Shown here: positions 31,996-42,697 of the stretch, in pieces
Layout: the number at the start of each line of letters is the position of its first letter
How positions within the stretch are numbered: position 1 is the stretch's first letter
Source of the DNA: Apoda limacodes
Lineage: Eukaryota; Arthropoda; Insecta; Lepidoptera; Limacodidae
NCBI GenBank assembly: GCA_946406115.1
Contig: OX291545.1
Location: 15,700,001 to 15,764,000, forward strand
DNA length: 64,000 bases
Direction of reading: 5' to 3'
Made by a program: the position numbers and the translations under genes
The notes under the pieces: generated by a model
Told to the model about the DNA's origin: nothing
Databases searched by the model: none
What the model saw: the letters and a program-made list of their open reading frames with translations, nothing else

Positions 31996-33115
31996 TTTTT
32001 TTAAATCACACAAAAACTATATCTGTCTGTCTGTCCTTTATAATCACCGATTTTGGGGGTTAACTTAAAACATAATCGAAAAAATGTCTAAAATTATTCG
32101 ACACCTGATTTTCATGAAGTCAGCTCAAAATAATAACGAATGTTTTGACTAGCGCAGACCGACTAGGTGCTAGATGATTTTGAACGCAAGTAAATTGCCA
32201 CCTAGCACGCAACAGCGGACGCAAGCTGGCCGCATTGCATTAAATAGAACTGTATCCTTAGTATAAATTTTACACTCAAGCGAGAGGGTCCGATCCCCTT
32301 TACATTAATCAGTTCACTATTTAGTGCATTTTGTGAGCCTGTTTGTTTTTCCAGAATAAACCAAAACTACTTAAACGCGATATCTATTTAACGTTGCTTT
32401 TCTCCTTTCATTATTATTGTTCTGTGTCACTGTGCATAACAGGAAATGACCAATATAACATTTGTGCTGATGCGAACTTCTTAATGTTACAACAGTCTAG
32501 GAATAAACGAAGAAACTTACGTTATGTTATTTATTGTTTGTTGATCTCTGTATCAAAACTATGTTGTTAATTTCGGTTGAATAAAGGAAAATAATTATTG
32601 GATTACTTAGGTACTTTTTTACATCCTTTTGTGAACTTTTCAAAGGCTATAAATATCCTTTTTTATCTTCATTATAAAATGTTGATAGATGTTTTAATAG
32701 CACGTACAATAATTAATTTATATTAATAAATTCAAAATTATTTTATATTGTAAAATAAACTATACGTATCACATATGCCAAAATATTAGCGCTGAATAGG
32801 ATCTGAATTAAATAACCGTGACTAACTTACAAACAGGTAGGCATGCCAAAACTATGTTGCGGACAGAGCCAGTGGACTGTAGGTTTATCGAAATGTGGGC
32901 TCTGAAAAAGCCCACTGTAAAATTGAAAAATGAGACAAAATTGGATTCTGCTTGCAACAGCTTATAATTGCCTTTAACGCAATTAAGACTTATATCGACA
33001 ACTTAATTAACATTTCTCAAAATTATAATTTACAAACACTTATCTATAAATTACAAACACTTTCTTTAAAATCTTGATTTTTATTTACGCTTCTACGATT
33101 TTACTTAACTTCTAC
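31996..33115. other. Spacer, nothing firm
   Basis: 'cgattttgggggttaactta' at about 32047 resembles 'cgattttggggataaactta' at about 36911, so a short repeat is shared. A pyrimidine tract 'gtttgtttttccag' at 32340-32353 looks like a splice acceptor, but no convincing exon follows. A 7-base stem 'gtgggct'/'agcccac' lies at 32896-32916. Confidence 0.4.
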
Positions 33116-33117
33116 GA

Positions 33118-33230
33118 ATATTCTTGATTTATAAAAATGTTACTTCTTTCTTGAAGTAATCTTGAGATATAAAAATGTTGGTTCTTTCTTGACATATATA
33201 TATAACTTGTTCTTTCTTCAGTTGGTTTCT
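33118..33230. repeat. Degenerate three-unit tandem repeat (about 40 bp)
   Basis: 'cttgatttataaaaatgtta', 'cttgagatataaaaatgttg' and a decayed third unit each end in '(g)ttctttcttga' or '(c)ttctttcttca'. Probably a small local duplication. Confidence 0.5.
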
Positions 33231-33289
33231 TCACTGCCTTTTTTCCTGGAACTGTTGAACTTTCACTGCATACTGTATGAAAATTGCGT

Positions 33290-33560
33290 CTCCTTTTATA
33301 CTTTTTGGTCTAGGAGGAAATGTCCAAATCATTTATTTTAGACCAATCAGAGAACGTTGTTTTTATTTTGGAAACCCAATAACCAGTTCTTACCGGTATT
33401 TTCCGGATTTTTACCTAGAACTTTCTATTTATATGCTGGGCCGAGCCAGTATTTTAATGTTTTTAATGGTGTTTTTGTTCCGAGCCATTCTCCCACTTTC
33501 GTCTTTGCTCTGATTGGCTGCTCATTTTCATATAAATATGAGGCTTCAAAATCTGTTTTC
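33290..33560 (+). promoter_or_regulatory. CCAAT and TATA-like motifs, possible promoter or LTR
   Basis: 'ccaatcagag' at 33343-33352 and its exact reverse complement 'ctctgattgg' at 33508-33517 are CCAAT-box sequences. A 'tataaata' box lies 14 bases after the second, at 33531-33538. The arrangement fits a polymerase II core promoter on the plus strand, either of a host gene or of an unrecognised LTR. No start site or transcript is evident. Confidence 0.25.
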
Positions 33561-34281
33561 GAACTTTTAGTACAAATTTTGACTTTTTACATTTTTTATG
33601 TTACTACTACGTCAGTTGTGTTTTGCAGAGTATAAAAAATCAATTGGCATACATTTATATCTAGAAATGAATGTGTGAGAACCAAAATACACATGTGGTT
33701 CACTTTATAGTTTTGCTAAAAAATTGAAAAGTCACGTTCTAACAGTAGATCCACAGAAGCCGTGACATTTTCAGGAAGTAGCAACTTTGAGTATTGATAA
33801 AACTAGTTGCGTAGTTTTTTGAAAGTTTATTTTTTGCGTGCATGTCGACGGTGCAACGTTACTGTCGCTGTCCGTCCGTAACAACTATAAGGGGCCTTGT
33901 TTGCCTACGGAACTCTAAAAGCAGCCCATTCTAAACAAAAACATGAGACATTTTATTATTACCAACTGACCTGACAGATGTTGTTCTGCCCTTTCCGTTG
34001 CTGACTTCCCCCGTCGCATCACTCGCCTGCGCTATTCTTCTTCCTTCTTACTTACGAACTAACTTCCTTTTTGCTTAGGATTCTTTTTGACTTTGGTTTT
34101 TTGCTTGGCTCATAGGAACTATCAAAATAAGCAAGAAATTTCAAATTAAAAAGTGTAGCGATATAGTTTTAGAGATTAACGCGATTGCAAAAAAACAAAC
34201 TTTTCTGCTTTATTATAGTTTATTAGTTATTTTATTAGTGCTACTGCTTTATTAGTACAGATTGCACTATTAATATAATAA
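33561..34281. other. Spacer, nothing firm
   Basis: A fragment around 33850-33920 ('gctgtccgtccgtaac', 'ctacggaactctaaaa') resembles the 'ggttccgt' repeat family. Nothing else was recognised. Confidence 0.4.
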
Positions 34282-34512
34282 ATAAGTTTCTCTTCAATAA
34301 ACCCACAAAAATTTAATAGGCTTTCGTTAAGAGCAGTACGAATATTACTCTACAAGACTTCCGACAGCTTTATTAACAAACATAACAGACTCTGGCAGCC
34401 GTTTTGGGATATTTTATGTGAGCAATTTAGACAACGTGAGAGTATGCAGGCGATATTCCACCAATACAAAGTAAGTAGAGACAGAAAGGACGTCCACTAA
34501 TTTCTTATTTGA
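34282..34512 (+). other. Open stretch with a strong splice donor (candidate exon)
   Basis: A 76-codon plus frame is open from 34282 to the stop at 34510-34512. It reads '..RILLYKTSDSFINKHNRLWQ' and then '..PFWDILCEQFRQRESMQ..'. A canonical donor 'aaagtaagt' sits at 34468-34476 (GT at 34471), and a weak acceptor 'aagagcag' ends at 34336, giving a possible 134-base exon. A second frame is also open across 34337-34470, so the reading frame is not fixed. I recognise no protein family. If real, it could belong to a plus-strand gene whose promoter is near 33.5 kb. Confidence 0.2.
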
Positions 34513-35429
34513 TTTGAAGTAAGTAGTCGCCTATCGCCATAAGTCTCAGTGACTCGGCAATAACGTCTTACTGCTCTTAATTTCCTTGAGCTCGCTTATT
34601 ATATACGAAGCCTTTCTGTAGATAATTATTTTGTAATATACAAAATCTTCAAAATAATAACGACTATTTTGTAGGCAAAGAAGACATTCTCAGAAAAGTT
34701 ATTATGGAAATGAAAATGAAAAGTTATTACACTACTGTTATGTAAGATGTTTGAAGAAATACGAAAGAAACGAAAACAATTGTCGGCTTATTTAATATTA
34801 ATTCCATCCTTGGGTAGATACGAACCGACAAATAAAACATGTAGCATTTCTACTTCCTGGAATTAATTTTTTTTGGAAATTTATTTACAGCTTTAAGCTG
34901 TAAGTAGAACTTATGATAAGAAATATTTTTCATAGAAATAATTTATGTTTTTACATTGATTTACAGAGTTCTGTAATGTGTACTCTGTGTTTCGTCGCTG
35001 TCACACTTTTGTGACCTATTCTTTTCACACATGTGTGTCATCATGTCAGTAATTAGTATTATCCATAATCCATATTAAGATGACGTTCTAGATTAAAAAA
35101 GAAGTACCTACTACAAATCACAGACAAATACTGAGGTTAGGAAAATAACTAATTAAAAAGAAAAATGAAACAGAAAAAAAAAATATAAATTAAGAAAATT
35201 ATTCTTCAATCATCACAAAATAGTGCTGCAAATTAAGTTTACTTGTCTTACATCTCGATATTTGGCAGGGAACCCAATTATTTTTTTAATTCATTAATTA
35301 TGTATTTTTTATATTAAAAGACAAATCGGCTAGAATGTTTATATAAAGGCCTTTTTTTAATTAATTAACAACAGTAGACATAATACGTTTCCTGACATTG
35401 AGATTTTTAAGAGAAGAAAACATGATACG
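34513..35429. other. AT-rich spacer, nothing recognised
   Basis: No recurring repeat or motif was seen. Confidence 0.5.
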
Positions 35430-35490
35430 TCCCGTATGATAACGTGAACATCCCGTATGAGAACGTGAAAATCCCGTATGAGATCGAACC
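35430..35490. repeat. 21-bp minisatellite, three units
   Basis: Units starting 'tcccgtatga(t/g)aacgtgaa' begin at 35430, 35451 and 35472. The first two are 21 bases with two differences between them, and the third is truncated after 'agatcgaacc'. Confidence 0.9.
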
Positions 35491-36142
35491 CTTTATTTTC
35501 TTTTCCAAAATATTTTCTTTTTTTCTTTCCTTTTACAAAGATGTACAAACAGTATAATCAATAATAGACATCGATCACAAATAAAATAGATTGATAGATA
35601 CAAGGCTCATTTCATAATAGCCCTACTTAACCCTTCCCCCGCACGCATACGTCTCGTATATCCGAGCTCAAGGTATTTGAAAGCAAGCCTTTGGGATTTC
35701 CTTTTCTATATGGGAAAGGTTGAAATTGCTAAGTGTGGAGTGAGCGTTCTGAAGTATGGTGTCGTTATTGAGTAAATTAACTTCAAGGAACATTAATGTG
35801 GGTGTGATGGGAATGTCGGCAATTACGTTTTATGGCTACAACTACTTGTTACGGCTGTTTCCTTTGGAGCTAGGGTTAATTTGAAAAAGTTCTGATAGAG
35901 AGGGTCATTAGAAAGTTTTGGATGAATCAACTTGTAGACTAATATGATAGCCGGCTTATACCCTCACTGCTGGAAATAAGGTGTGTGTGTATATGTAAAT
36001 TGTAGGTTTAATTACTAAGTTTACGATATATGTATATATCTATATATCAAGAAAGTCAATGACCGAATAAGTATCTACATGAAAATAAATGTCTTAAAAT
36101 AATCCCCATTATTATATTCCAGTAACTGTAAATATAAGGGTA
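35491..36142. other. Spacer, nothing recognised
   Basis: A small 'tatatatctatatatc' patch lies at about 36030. No gene was recognised. Confidence 0.5.
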
Positions 36143-36222
36143 ATTTTTTTTTTTTCATACCACTAAGGTGAGAACAGCTTACGGTCCGCCTGATGGTAAG
36201 CGGTCACCTCAACTCAACTTTT
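36143..36222 (-). repeat. LINE 3' tail ('ccactaaggtg' family), truncated
   Basis: A T run (36144-36155) and 'cataccactaaggtgagaac', then 'acggtccgcctgatggtaag', follow the family order and stop after 'cggtcacct'. In element orientation this is a short 3' end with a poly(A) tail. Confidence 0.7.
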
Positions 36223-36307
36223 AATAAGACCTTGAGCAATGGTTAATGACAATCTTTACTTAACAATGCTTTAAGTTAAAATATGTAAACATTTTTTATG
36301 TGACTCT

Positions 36308-37045
36308 TAGTATTTTTAGAGTTCCGTACCTGAAAAGAAAAAATGGAACACTTATAAGATAAAACTGTTGTCCATCTGTCTGTTTATCTGTCGGTATTTC
36401 TTATACAATGCAAAACCTATAGAGTAGTTCTTGTTGACCTGAAATAAAGATATTTGCCAAGAATCTTTAAGTAAAAGTAAAGGATTTTTTTTTTAATTTT
36501 TAGTAAAATCACCGTCTAAAATAAATGTCTGTCTCTGGGCCATTTCTGGCACGAACGCATAGAGGCATCAATATAAATTTAAAATCAATTACTAAGATCT
36601 ACTGTTCCTTAGAGCAGAACTGTAACAAAGACAGGCCTCCATGTTAAGGCGATAAAAAACTGCTGGCATTTGCATATTTCGACAGTCGCAAATAAATCAA
36701 GACCTATATAGGGGACGTCCGGTTAAGCTAAAATCATGAAATTCAGTAAGAAGCAATGTCTCACACCACAAGTTCCAAAAATTGTTAATTTGTATTAATA
36801 TTTTTTTAACGTTTACAAACTTACATTTGCTGTTGGGTATTGACTGTGACGTACTTTATTTATATGAGAGAACATTTTTTGAGTAAAGAGTTAAGTTTGC
36901 CCTGTTATCCGATTTTGGGGATAAACTTAAAACATATAAGTACTCAAAAAAAACTGATTTCGATGGATGTACAAATATTTACATACAAGTTTCCATGGAA
37001 CCCTCAGTGCGAGAGTCCGACTTGCATTTGTCCGGTTTCCAAAAA
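36308..37045 (+). repeat. 'gttccgt...tccgacttgcatttg' repeat, stretched copy
   Basis: It begins 'tagagttccgtacctgaaaa' with 'ctgtctgtttatctgtcgg' after it, and ends 'gcgagagtccgacttgcatt', 'tgtccggttt'. These are the two ends of the family at 16664-17075, but 738 bases apart instead of about 410, so it may contain an insert or belong to a longer subfamily. Confidence 0.5.
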
Positions 37046-37329
37046 TTAACTTTAGTTTTAAACAAATTTATTAACAAGATGTGTTTCTAATATAAGTTTT
37101 TAAATTTACACGTTCCATTACTAATTCAAAAATAATAAAACGGGATTAAACGCGTCATTTGGCAAAATACTAATTAAAATTTCTTTCTTCCCGTCCGTTG
37201 TGCAACTTCCTATCTGCAACGTGCTACAAGGCAAACGTTGCTGGCAACACTAGTTTTCATGTAGTTGTCGTTGTCTATGCGTAAAATAATCTAACGCAAA
37301 TATAATTATTTTCTGCCTTTTAAACTAAT

Positions 37330-37640
37330 TAAAGCACTTTTCTTTGCATTACGCTTATACAGTAGTATTGCGTTAGCGACTACTTAAAAGTGTTTCAGTG
37401 TTTTTAGTGTTTCGACGAAAAAAAGTGCCGTGCTAGTGATTGTTTGGGACAACTTACATCAGGGAAATACTTAGTTTAATTTAAAGTTTTAGATCCTGTT
37501 TCTATTTTTATGTGGAACATACTCATTTGCTGTAACTTAGGGCTCCCTTAGGTCCCCTTAAACGACATTATGACCGACAGGTGTGGTCCATGTAGGTGCA
37601 ACAAACTAACATATTTCAGGTAAATAATAGTCATTCTTCT
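37330..37640 (+). promoter_or_regulatory. Candidate transcription start and short 5' exon
   Basis: An arthropod-type initiator 'tcagt' lies at 37395-37399, 40 bases after a weak 'ttataca'. It is followed by an A-and-GTG-rich leader ('gacgaaaaaaagtgccgtgc') of the sort seen in insect 5' UTRs. An ATG at 37570 with A at -3 opens a 16-codon stretch 'MTDRCGPCRCNKLTYF' that runs into a donor-like 'cag|gtaaat' at 37619/37620. An upstream ATG at 37510 gives a 13-codon uORF. The nearest acceptor-like site ('tttttttttgcag' ending at 37886) would lead to a stop within six codons, which argues against that splice. This is a hypothesis only. Confidence 0.2.
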
Positions 37641-39044
37641 TAAAGTTTTAATCCTAGTAAGGTTTCGCTTTACCCGTCATTAAGACGAAATAAAATGTAT
37701 GACAACAGGTTTTTTATAATTTTACCAACTTAGACTACCAACCACCAACCAACCAACTAGTAGGTAAGATTTTTTGATCTCATTTATGATTTGATCTAGA
37801 CATGAAACTGGATCGATTTATTAAATAGAATTTAATCATTTTCCATTCCTAAGAAATGTTTAGACTTGACTGATTTTTTTTTGCAGTATAACTTTAAACT
37901 GAAAAGTAAAGTATTTCAACAAAAGTGGCATTGTTTTAGATCCAAAAAGTCGCGAAAAGTTGCTTATATTTATATTCGCGATTGCGGATGCATATATTCA
38001 GTTTTTAAATCTGGCGCCATTTATCTATGGTTCAAATTAGACAGCTCATTTGCCGCGTGAGTCACACGTAAAGTGCCTCGACATTATCCGTTTAGTCACA
38101 CTGTTTGGTGTCGCCTCTGACGCGTTTAGTGTTGCTATTATAAGAATTTAATTATGAAATAAAAGACATCTTTCTTATCTGTTATATGTCTTATAATAAA
38201 AATTGTAAATAAAAAACACTCGGAGCACTCATACTTCAAATACTGACAGCGGAATGACGTTTAACAAAATGGCGGCCGTAGTTACGATTTTATCTACTGA
38301 ACAGATAGGTTGATGGCACTGTACGTACACATCTTTCACCGTTTGCAACTTGTATGTATGTAGGTTTGTACATCTTGATGGATTAACCTTAGAAGGGGAT
38401 AAACAGAGGTTGGAGACATACCCACTCCATAATATGGAGGGACAGGTTAATTATATTTTGTTTTCTAATTATATTTAATTGTATAACAAATGTCAAAGTA
38501 ACGGCTGATTACAGACGTAATTACAAGGTTTTGTTACAAGAAAAGAGGATACTTATAGAATTTATAAGTAATTAATATTTTTTGTTTTATATTCTTTACA
38601 CATAATGTACCTATTTTACTGGTGTTAATATTAGCATTAATTTTAGGGATGCGAATGCAGATGCAAATATCAAGAAATATGCAAGTATTCGTGAATGCGA
38701 AAGCAAATACCGAATTCTTTACATCACCAGTGCGAGTTGTAGCCCGTGTTTGTGCCATTTTTTTCTGATACTAAAAATAACACTAGTTGCCTAGATTGAT
38801 AAGACTAGCGGAACCAACTTAGCAAGAGCCTTGCAAAAGTAACAGTCATAGCAAAGTAGAATTTTTGAGTTGCGACAGAAAAGCAAAAAAGCAACAGGGC
38901 TTTTGCTTAGCAGCTTATTGAATGACTGTAAATCGTTAGTATGCAGTGCTTGTTAATAGCATTGCCACATTTTTCCATCATGTTTATAGATATGTAACCT
39001 GCTTTTGCCTGCGACTCCGATCACGCTAAATTCGGTTATAGTTC
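37641..39044. other. Spacer, nothing firm
   Basis: AT-rich, with a slightly GC-richer part at 38050-38130. The open frames at 37866-38060 and 38534-38758 have no recognisable motif. Confidence 0.45.
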
Positions 39045-39153
39045 GCGCCACGTAAGTTGAACTAAAATGACGGCCGTTTGCCCAGGTACAGTACGAAAAA
39101 ATGTACTAACGAACCAAAAATGTGTTACTGCGCAGGTTCAACTTACGTGCCGC
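39045..39153. repeat. Inverted repeat, 18-nt arms
   Basis: 'gcgccacgtaagttgaac' (39045-39062) pairs with 39136-39153 at 17 of 18 positions, around a 73-base spacer that itself holds 'gtacagtac' and 'tgtacta' words. This is a small fold-back element. No family could be named. Confidence 0.8.
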
Positions 39154-39865
39154 AATTAATGCAAGCGTGGGATTTCTACGACATCTCCTTGATTATAGTA
39201 AGAAAGTTTGCTAAAGCAAGCTAGCTGTAGGTTTAATTCGTTTAAATTGAATTATTCGTTTTATAACTACGGTTATATTATTTATTTCTGCGAAAACTTA
39301 AGTTTTCCGGAATAAAAATAAGCCTATTTTCTTCTGTGTCTAAACTATGCCTGTGCCAAATTTTATCTCAATTCGATTATCTCACCAACAATGGGGGACA
39401 ATATAAAAAAACAGCTGATTTTAGGGTTGTCACTTCCCCTGCTTAAAAATATGCTCTTTGTATTTTTAAAAAATTTTGGTTTTAAACCTTAGACCCTTGT
39501 AAAATGCTTACAGAATCATAATTAACTTGCTCGGAATGTCCGATTAGTGGGGGAACAGAGTTCAATCACAAAATGTGAATCACAAATCAAATTTAGTTTT
39601 ATATAGGTTAAGACATCAACCACGCTGCTTAAATAAAATCACTTCAATTATTTTTTAATGTTTTATAATATAAAATAACTAGGTACGTATTAATATTATT
39701 TTTTTAAATTTTAAATAATAAAATAAAATTACGTGCACCTAGAGTGGTGGCGTAATGCGTATGCATCCTTCGTATTTTGTACTGATTTTGTGTGCTCTGC
39801 TTTTTATGTATGTGGTGTGGTGTGGTGGTGTAAGTCGTTTTGCACCATGTTATATTTATATTTTA
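39154..39865. other. AT-rich spacer, nothing recognised
   Basis: No repeat or gene was seen. Confidence 0.5.
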
Positions 39866-40215
39866 AGGCGGAAAGAATTTTGAGGTTGAGGGTACCTGGT
39901 CAGGGTAACCACCTAGCCCTCCGGTAGCTGGACCACTGCACGTGCGATTAGGTTAGAGGAGAGGGGTACGAGTCAAATCTCACGACATCTCATAAAAGGC
40001 GGAGGGGGTTCTAGAAATCGCCAAAATCACCTCACGTAATTTATGGACGCCTCCTGGGCCCTTAAGTGTACAGTACATTGCATGCCCGTTTGAGTTGCGC
40101 TCTCGCTGACATCGACTTCGGGCGCGTTCGGCGTTCATCGCTGCGGTACGGGCGGTAGGCGGGGTATGTGGCGTGTTCAACTGTATTGTACCGCATTCTA
40201 CGATTACCAAGTGAC
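39866..40215. repeat. GC-rich unclassified insert
   Basis: This 350-base block ('gagggtacctggtcagggta', 'ataaaaggcggagggggttc', 'ctcctgggcccttaagtgta', 'cgcgttcggcgttcatcgct') is much richer in GC than its surroundings and has sharp borders. That points to an inserted repeat. The minus frame 39980-40288 is open but unrecognised. I see no second copy in the window. Confidence 0.4.
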
Positions 40216-40391
40216 AACGTTTTTTCCGAATACTAAGGCTGGCACTGACCTGAAAAAGTAGTGGTATATTTAATTGAGATTTTTTCAAGGATAAAACTTT
40301 TATTTCTACCTTTTAAGTTATTAATATTTTAAATAATTTACAGTTTTGAAGTTGGTTTGATTTTTTAATTACTTTTTTTTGTGTAAATTAG

Positions 40392-40500
40392 GAATCCATA
40401 CTAATTTTATAAATGCGAAAGTAATGTCTGTCTGTCTTGTGTTTGAGTCACTGGATGGTTTCGATTCACAATAAGAGCAGGTAGACCCCTACTACTTTTA
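40392..40500 (+). repeat. 'ttataaatgcgaaagt' repeat fragment
   Basis: 'ccatactaattttataaatg' and 'cgaaagtaatgtctgtctgt' are followed by a decayed body. It is the same beginning as at 47.77, 58.38 and (reversed) 21.8 and 54.65 kb. Confidence 0.6.
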
Positions 40501-41260
40501 CTTTAGTCAACTGGTTTTTGGAAAGCTGGTCTGTTTATAGTGTTTCAATACTTCGGTATAATGCAAAAATGACATAGTACTTAACATAACATGCAATAGG
40601 TACATCACATCATAAAATAATAAATTTTAAATATTACTTTTTCAAAAGCTGGAAGCTATACAAATTCTACATGTTTAGATCTGAAGTAAGTTAATTATAT
40701 CCTGCTCATAAGGGGTTTTAGCTATACTTTATTCATTAAGTTTGTTCAGAAGTGTCTTTTTAAAATGTTGGTTTGATGTATGTAGGTTGGTACTGGCACA
40801 CCCATAAATAACGCAACTAAAGTCCTGTTGCAAACATTACACAAGACACACAATAAAGTTAGCAAACTAATCAAATCCGTGTCAAAAACTATTTATTTTA
40901 ATATAACTTATTTTTCATACTTTTTTTTCGGCTATTTATCACTATTGCTTATTTTATTTCTTAGCTTTCGATGTTCGAACTGAAAATAGGGAACCCATTA
41001 GAACCACTTTCTCTATCATTTTCTAGTCAATACAATTTTTGCTTTATTAGATAATATCCAGAAAAATGTATGGTAAATGAGATTGGTTGAAAAACAATTT
41101 TTCATTCTAATGTCACGCACCATAGAATAGATACCGACTGTGTAGTTAGCCAATTTAACTAAATTTTATTATTATTTCTTATCCCTAATAGGTACCTGTA
41201 CCAACTGGAATGAAAGATTCTAATATTATCCCGGAACGCTAGGTCGACACAATAGCGCAA
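40501..41260. other. Spacer, nothing recognised
   Basis: AT-rich. No gene was seen. Confidence 0.5.
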
Positions 41261-41365
41261 TGACAAAGCAGCCAACGTAATTCAGCGGAAGCCCACGAGC
41301 ACCGTGTATTGTACTATTGTAGAGACATAATCAACATCTGATTTGCTTGGTTATTTTATTAGGTA

Positions 41366-41368
<3 letters not shown>

Positions 41369-41396
<28 letters not shown>
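41369..41396. repeat. (AT)n microsatellite
   Basis: This is an uninterrupted run of AT dinucleotides, about 13-14 units, inside the insert that splits the left arm. Confidence 0.95.
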
Positions 41397-41401
<5 letters not shown>

Positions 41402-41737
41402 CTTCGTTATTTTATAAGCAGCCAAAGTTATTCTGCGAAAGCCCACAAGCACCGTGTATTGTACTTTCCGAAGATAATAATTTGTACTTCGGATTACAGA
41501 ATTTTACAAATCCCATAAAACTTTTCTCGAATTTATAAGTAGGGTAATTAATATCAACATATAAATTTTACTAAAGATTACAAAAAGTTTTATTAAAGTG
41601 GGAAAACACCACTTGTCATTACAATGAAGGAAAATTTACTAACGTTTACAAAAACCTTTCTAAGAATTAGTGAAGTTTACTTATAACAAACATCATATCG
41701 TACTATTGCGAATTCAGGGAAACCGAAATCCAAGTAA

Positions 41738-41960
41738 AGTAGGACAAGACGTTCTCCAAGCATAACTCCTCACTTGGCGGCGAAATCCCCTATTATAAAC
41801 TACAGCTCCACAGTTGGTAACCCTGGACTGAAAAGTTTGACGCACTATCCGCCGCAGCCCTTCCTTCATCTACTTAGTACACTGTCCAGTTATTATCAAC
41901 CGTACGCTTCGCATCACAGAGCTTTATTAGGACCTATCGGTGTAGTTAAATGCTGATTGT
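41738..41960 (+). repeat. LTR end, primer site and leader scrap (tRNA-Trp family)
   Basis: 'ccaagcataactcctcactt', 'ggcggcgaaatcccct' and an 'acagctccaca' end, then a decayed primer site 'ttggtaaccctggactga', then 'gccgcagcccttccttc' and 'caaccgtacgcttcgcatca'. The last block matches the leader at about 14060-14085 (minus strand). Most of the LTR is missing. Confidence 0.65.
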
Positions 41961-42247
41961 AAGCGTGTTAACGTTATTTTCATTTAATTAAATTTTACTT
42001 GTTTTTAGTAAACAACACTGTTATTCCTAGAATACTAGTTTTTTTTCTGTTAATAAATACAATAAGTAAATCTCATTGGTAACCGTCAGTGTAATTTACT
42101 TGTCCTCGGAATCACTAATATTTTAGTGGTTATTAGTATTATTTACTTGTAGCTACTAAAGTTTTTTCTCCGTGCAATAGTAAAATACACGGTGCTCGTG
42201 GGATTACGCTGAATTACGTTGGCTGCTTATAAAATAACCAAGCAAAT

Positions 42248-42697
42248 CATAATTATAAATATTCTGAGCATTTACAACTAATTCCATAGCAGCTCAAACA
42301 TAGCGTTCATATCGGAAAAGATTTAGCGGTGGAAGCTCCGGGGCACTCTTCTACACGTTCGGAACGGTGTGAGCGAGGCGAATCTAGGTCTAAGAAGCGT
42401 AATGCCGAAACATTTGATTTTTGTACGTTTGTTCTACCGTAACTTGAGTATCGTTGCTTTGATCTTCATGATTTTTGGTACATGAGTAGGCCAATAGAAT
42501 TTTAAAGCATGGATACGAGCAAAGGGATGAAAACTATACTAAGGTAAGCAAATATGCCCGAGTAAGGTATCAAATGGAAGGGCATAACTTCGGTGACAAC
42601 AATTGGGTACCATGGAACTCCTCTCATAGTAGGCATATCATGTTCAGAATGCATTAGATATCATTCTATTAAATGTTGTTTATTTCAAACATATATT
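42248..42697. other. Spacer, nothing recognised
   Basis: No gene. The stretch 42330-42400 is somewhat GC-richer. Confidence 0.5.

Larger units (their letters stand above)
41268..42247. mobile_element. Inverted-repeat DNA element with a third arm and inserts
   Basis: The right end 42181-42247 (reverse complement 'atttgcttggttattttata' then 'agcagccaacgtaattcagc') matches the left side in two blocks, 41341-41360 and 41413-41460. These blocks are split by a (ta)n-containing insert at 41361-41412. An extra direct copy of the inner arm ('gcagccaacgtaattcagcg') lies just outside at 41268-41317. The arms are about 70 bases. No transposase is visible inside. The core holds AT-rich DNA, an LTR scrap (41738-41960) and a 'gttttttctccgtg' end like that at 27.86 kb. 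It is probably a non-autonomous element that took later insertions. Confidence 0.6.

Noticed and set aside
37620..37886. Intron joining the candidate exon at 37.57 kb to sequence after 'tttttttttgcag'
   Set aside because: Joining at these sites leads to a stop within six codons, so this acceptor does not support the candidate gene.
41369..41396. Regulatory TATA element
   Set aside because: It is a pure AT microsatellite inside a transposon insert and has no promoter context.
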